NCBI GenBank assembly: GCA_015259305.1
Contig: JABZGO010000087.1
Span: forward strand, 1-7,230
Length of the DNA stretch: 7,230 nt
Direction: 5' to 3'
Source of the DNA: Alloprevotella tannerae
Lineage (GTDB): Bacteria > Bacteroidota > Bacteroidia > Bacteroidales > Bacteroidaceae
Numbering within the stretch: the stretch's first letter is position 1; each line of letters opens with the position of its first letter. Below are positions 6,516 through 7,230 of this stretch, piece after piece. Both the position numbers and the translations under genes were made by a program. Under the pieces are notes generated by a model. That model was not told where the DNA came from. It did no database searches and saw only the letters and a program-made list of their open reading frames with translations.

Positions 6516-7230
6516 ATGAAAAAGCTCAAGCAACTACTTCTCTCGCATATTAACCAACTATTGGAACCTGAGCCAAAAGCGCAGGCTTCAGAAGTTCAGA
6601 AAGCCAAGATCTTGCTCCACAACAACGAGAGTCCATTCAATGCGCCCAACAATCGCTTCCCTGAAAAGAGGCCGCAGAGGCTCTATGAAGCCCTCAGTCG
6701 CCAAAGAAAAATTCGGCAAGATTGCATCTTTGCGACCGAGGGGTTGGATCATATGCTTAGTCTATTCTTACGTCTGTTTTGTGAACCAAGTCTTGATAAT
6801 ATAGTTGTTGCTGCGCCTTCCTCTCCGCTTGTTAGCCGGCAAGCAGCATGGCACAATGTCGCTTGCCTAACCATAAATCTAGGCGAGCAATTCTACTTCT
6901 CAGCTGACAATGTCTTGGCCGCGTGCGACGAACATACGAAGCTCATCTACCTCAGCAACCCAAACGAGATCTTAGGCCTTTGTTGTGATCCAAAAGAGAT
7001 TGTAAAACTTTTGGCGCAGTTTGATGGAATAATTCTTATTGACGAATCTTATATTGACTTCTCTTCACAAAAATCGTTGTTGCCCGTGATAGAGGAATAT
7101 TCAAATGCAGCTATTATACAAACCCTCTCACATGCTTGGGCCTCAGCAGGCTTAAATCTATACGTAGCTTACGGAGTTCCCGAATTAATCTACTATTTAC
7201 AACAGATTGCAGCACCTAAAGGCATTAATA
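6516..7230 (+). CDS. HisC-family aminotransferase-like protein without the PLP lysine (3' end cut off)
   Basis: The first 238 codons are open and run off the window edge. The protein follows the histidinol-phosphate aminotransferase (fold type I PLP enzyme) pattern throughout: NNESPFNAP (36-44), a segment like RLFCEP (86-91), FSADNVLAACDEHTKLIYL near 128-146, DESYIDFS (176-183) with the PLP-contacting Asp176 and Tyr179 kept, and QTLSHAW (202-208). Several active-site elements are lost. The Schiff-base lysine of TLSKAW is His206 (codon CAT at 7131-7133), the Asn of NPTG is Glu151 (NPNEILG), and the GxGSDE phosphate-loop motif reads TEGLDH (74-79). The normal transaminase reaction is therefore unlikely. 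The region missing beyond the window includes the substrate and PLP arginines. The start at 6516 is supported by an AGGA 9 bases upstream and by N-terminal alignment with HisC. The intact frame argues against a decaying pseudogene. No his genes are nearby, so its role is unknown; binding or regulation is only a guess. Confidence 0.8.
   Translation, partial: MKKLKQLLLSHINQLLEPEPKAQASEVQKAKILLHNNESPFNAPNNRFPEKRPQRLYEALSRQRKIRQDCIFATEGLDHMLSLFLRLFCEPSLDNIVVAAPSSPLVSRQAAWHNVACLTINLGEQFYFSADNVLAACDEHTKLIYLSNPNEILGLCCDPKEIVKLLAQFDGIILIDESYIDFSSQKSLLPVIEEYSNAAIIQTLSHAWASAGLNLYVAYGVPELIYYLQQIAAPKGIN

Noticed and set aside
6516..7230. Annotating the last gene as a functional hisC
   Set aside because: The Schiff-base lysine, the NPTG asparagine and the GxGSDE motif are all missing, so histidinol-phosphate transamination is not supported despite clear family membership.

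Overview
The window looks like a chromosomal housekeeping segment from a member of the Bacteroidota, most likely order Bacteroidales. The evidence is the gene order (large PurF-family protein, carA, carB), the wording of the protein motifs, the near absence of Shine-Dalgarno sequences before the first three genes, and a promoter-like element of the Bacteroides type (TTTG, 19 bases, TAnnTTTG-like). I cannot name the genus from sequence alone. All genes lie on the + strand.

Layout. Bases 1-70 are the end of an upstream transcription unit, closed by a strong intrinsic terminator (33-68). Bases 71-159 form a short leader with a candidate promoter (110-140) and an overlapping 7-bp inverted repeat (119-144). 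Next come a 636-residue amidophosphoribosyltransferase-family protein (160-2070), carA (2105-3202) and carB (3214-6435). Gaps of 34 and 11 bases suggest one operon. An 80-base intergenic region carries a long imperfect hairpin followed by a T-run (6451-6502). The last gene (6516 to the window edge, 3' end cut off) encodes a protein clearly derived from histidinol-phosphate aminotransferase (HisC) but lacking the PLP-binding lysine and other active-site motifs.

How the genes work together. CarA releases ammonia from glutamine and CarB uses it with bicarbonate and two ATP to make carbamoyl phosphate for pyrimidines and arginine. The PurF-family protein uses glutamine and PRPP for the first committed purine step. 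The operon therefore groups two glutamine-dependent entry points to nucleotide synthesis. CarA and CarB both resemble the eukaryotic CAD/CPS II type more than the E. coli type in several diagnostic motifs.

The most unusual item is the HisC-like protein with His in place of the catalytic Lys. It has an intact reading frame over all 238 visible codons and looks like a retained pseudoenzyme. I see no mobile element, CRISPR array, confirmed RNA gene or sign of recent transfer.
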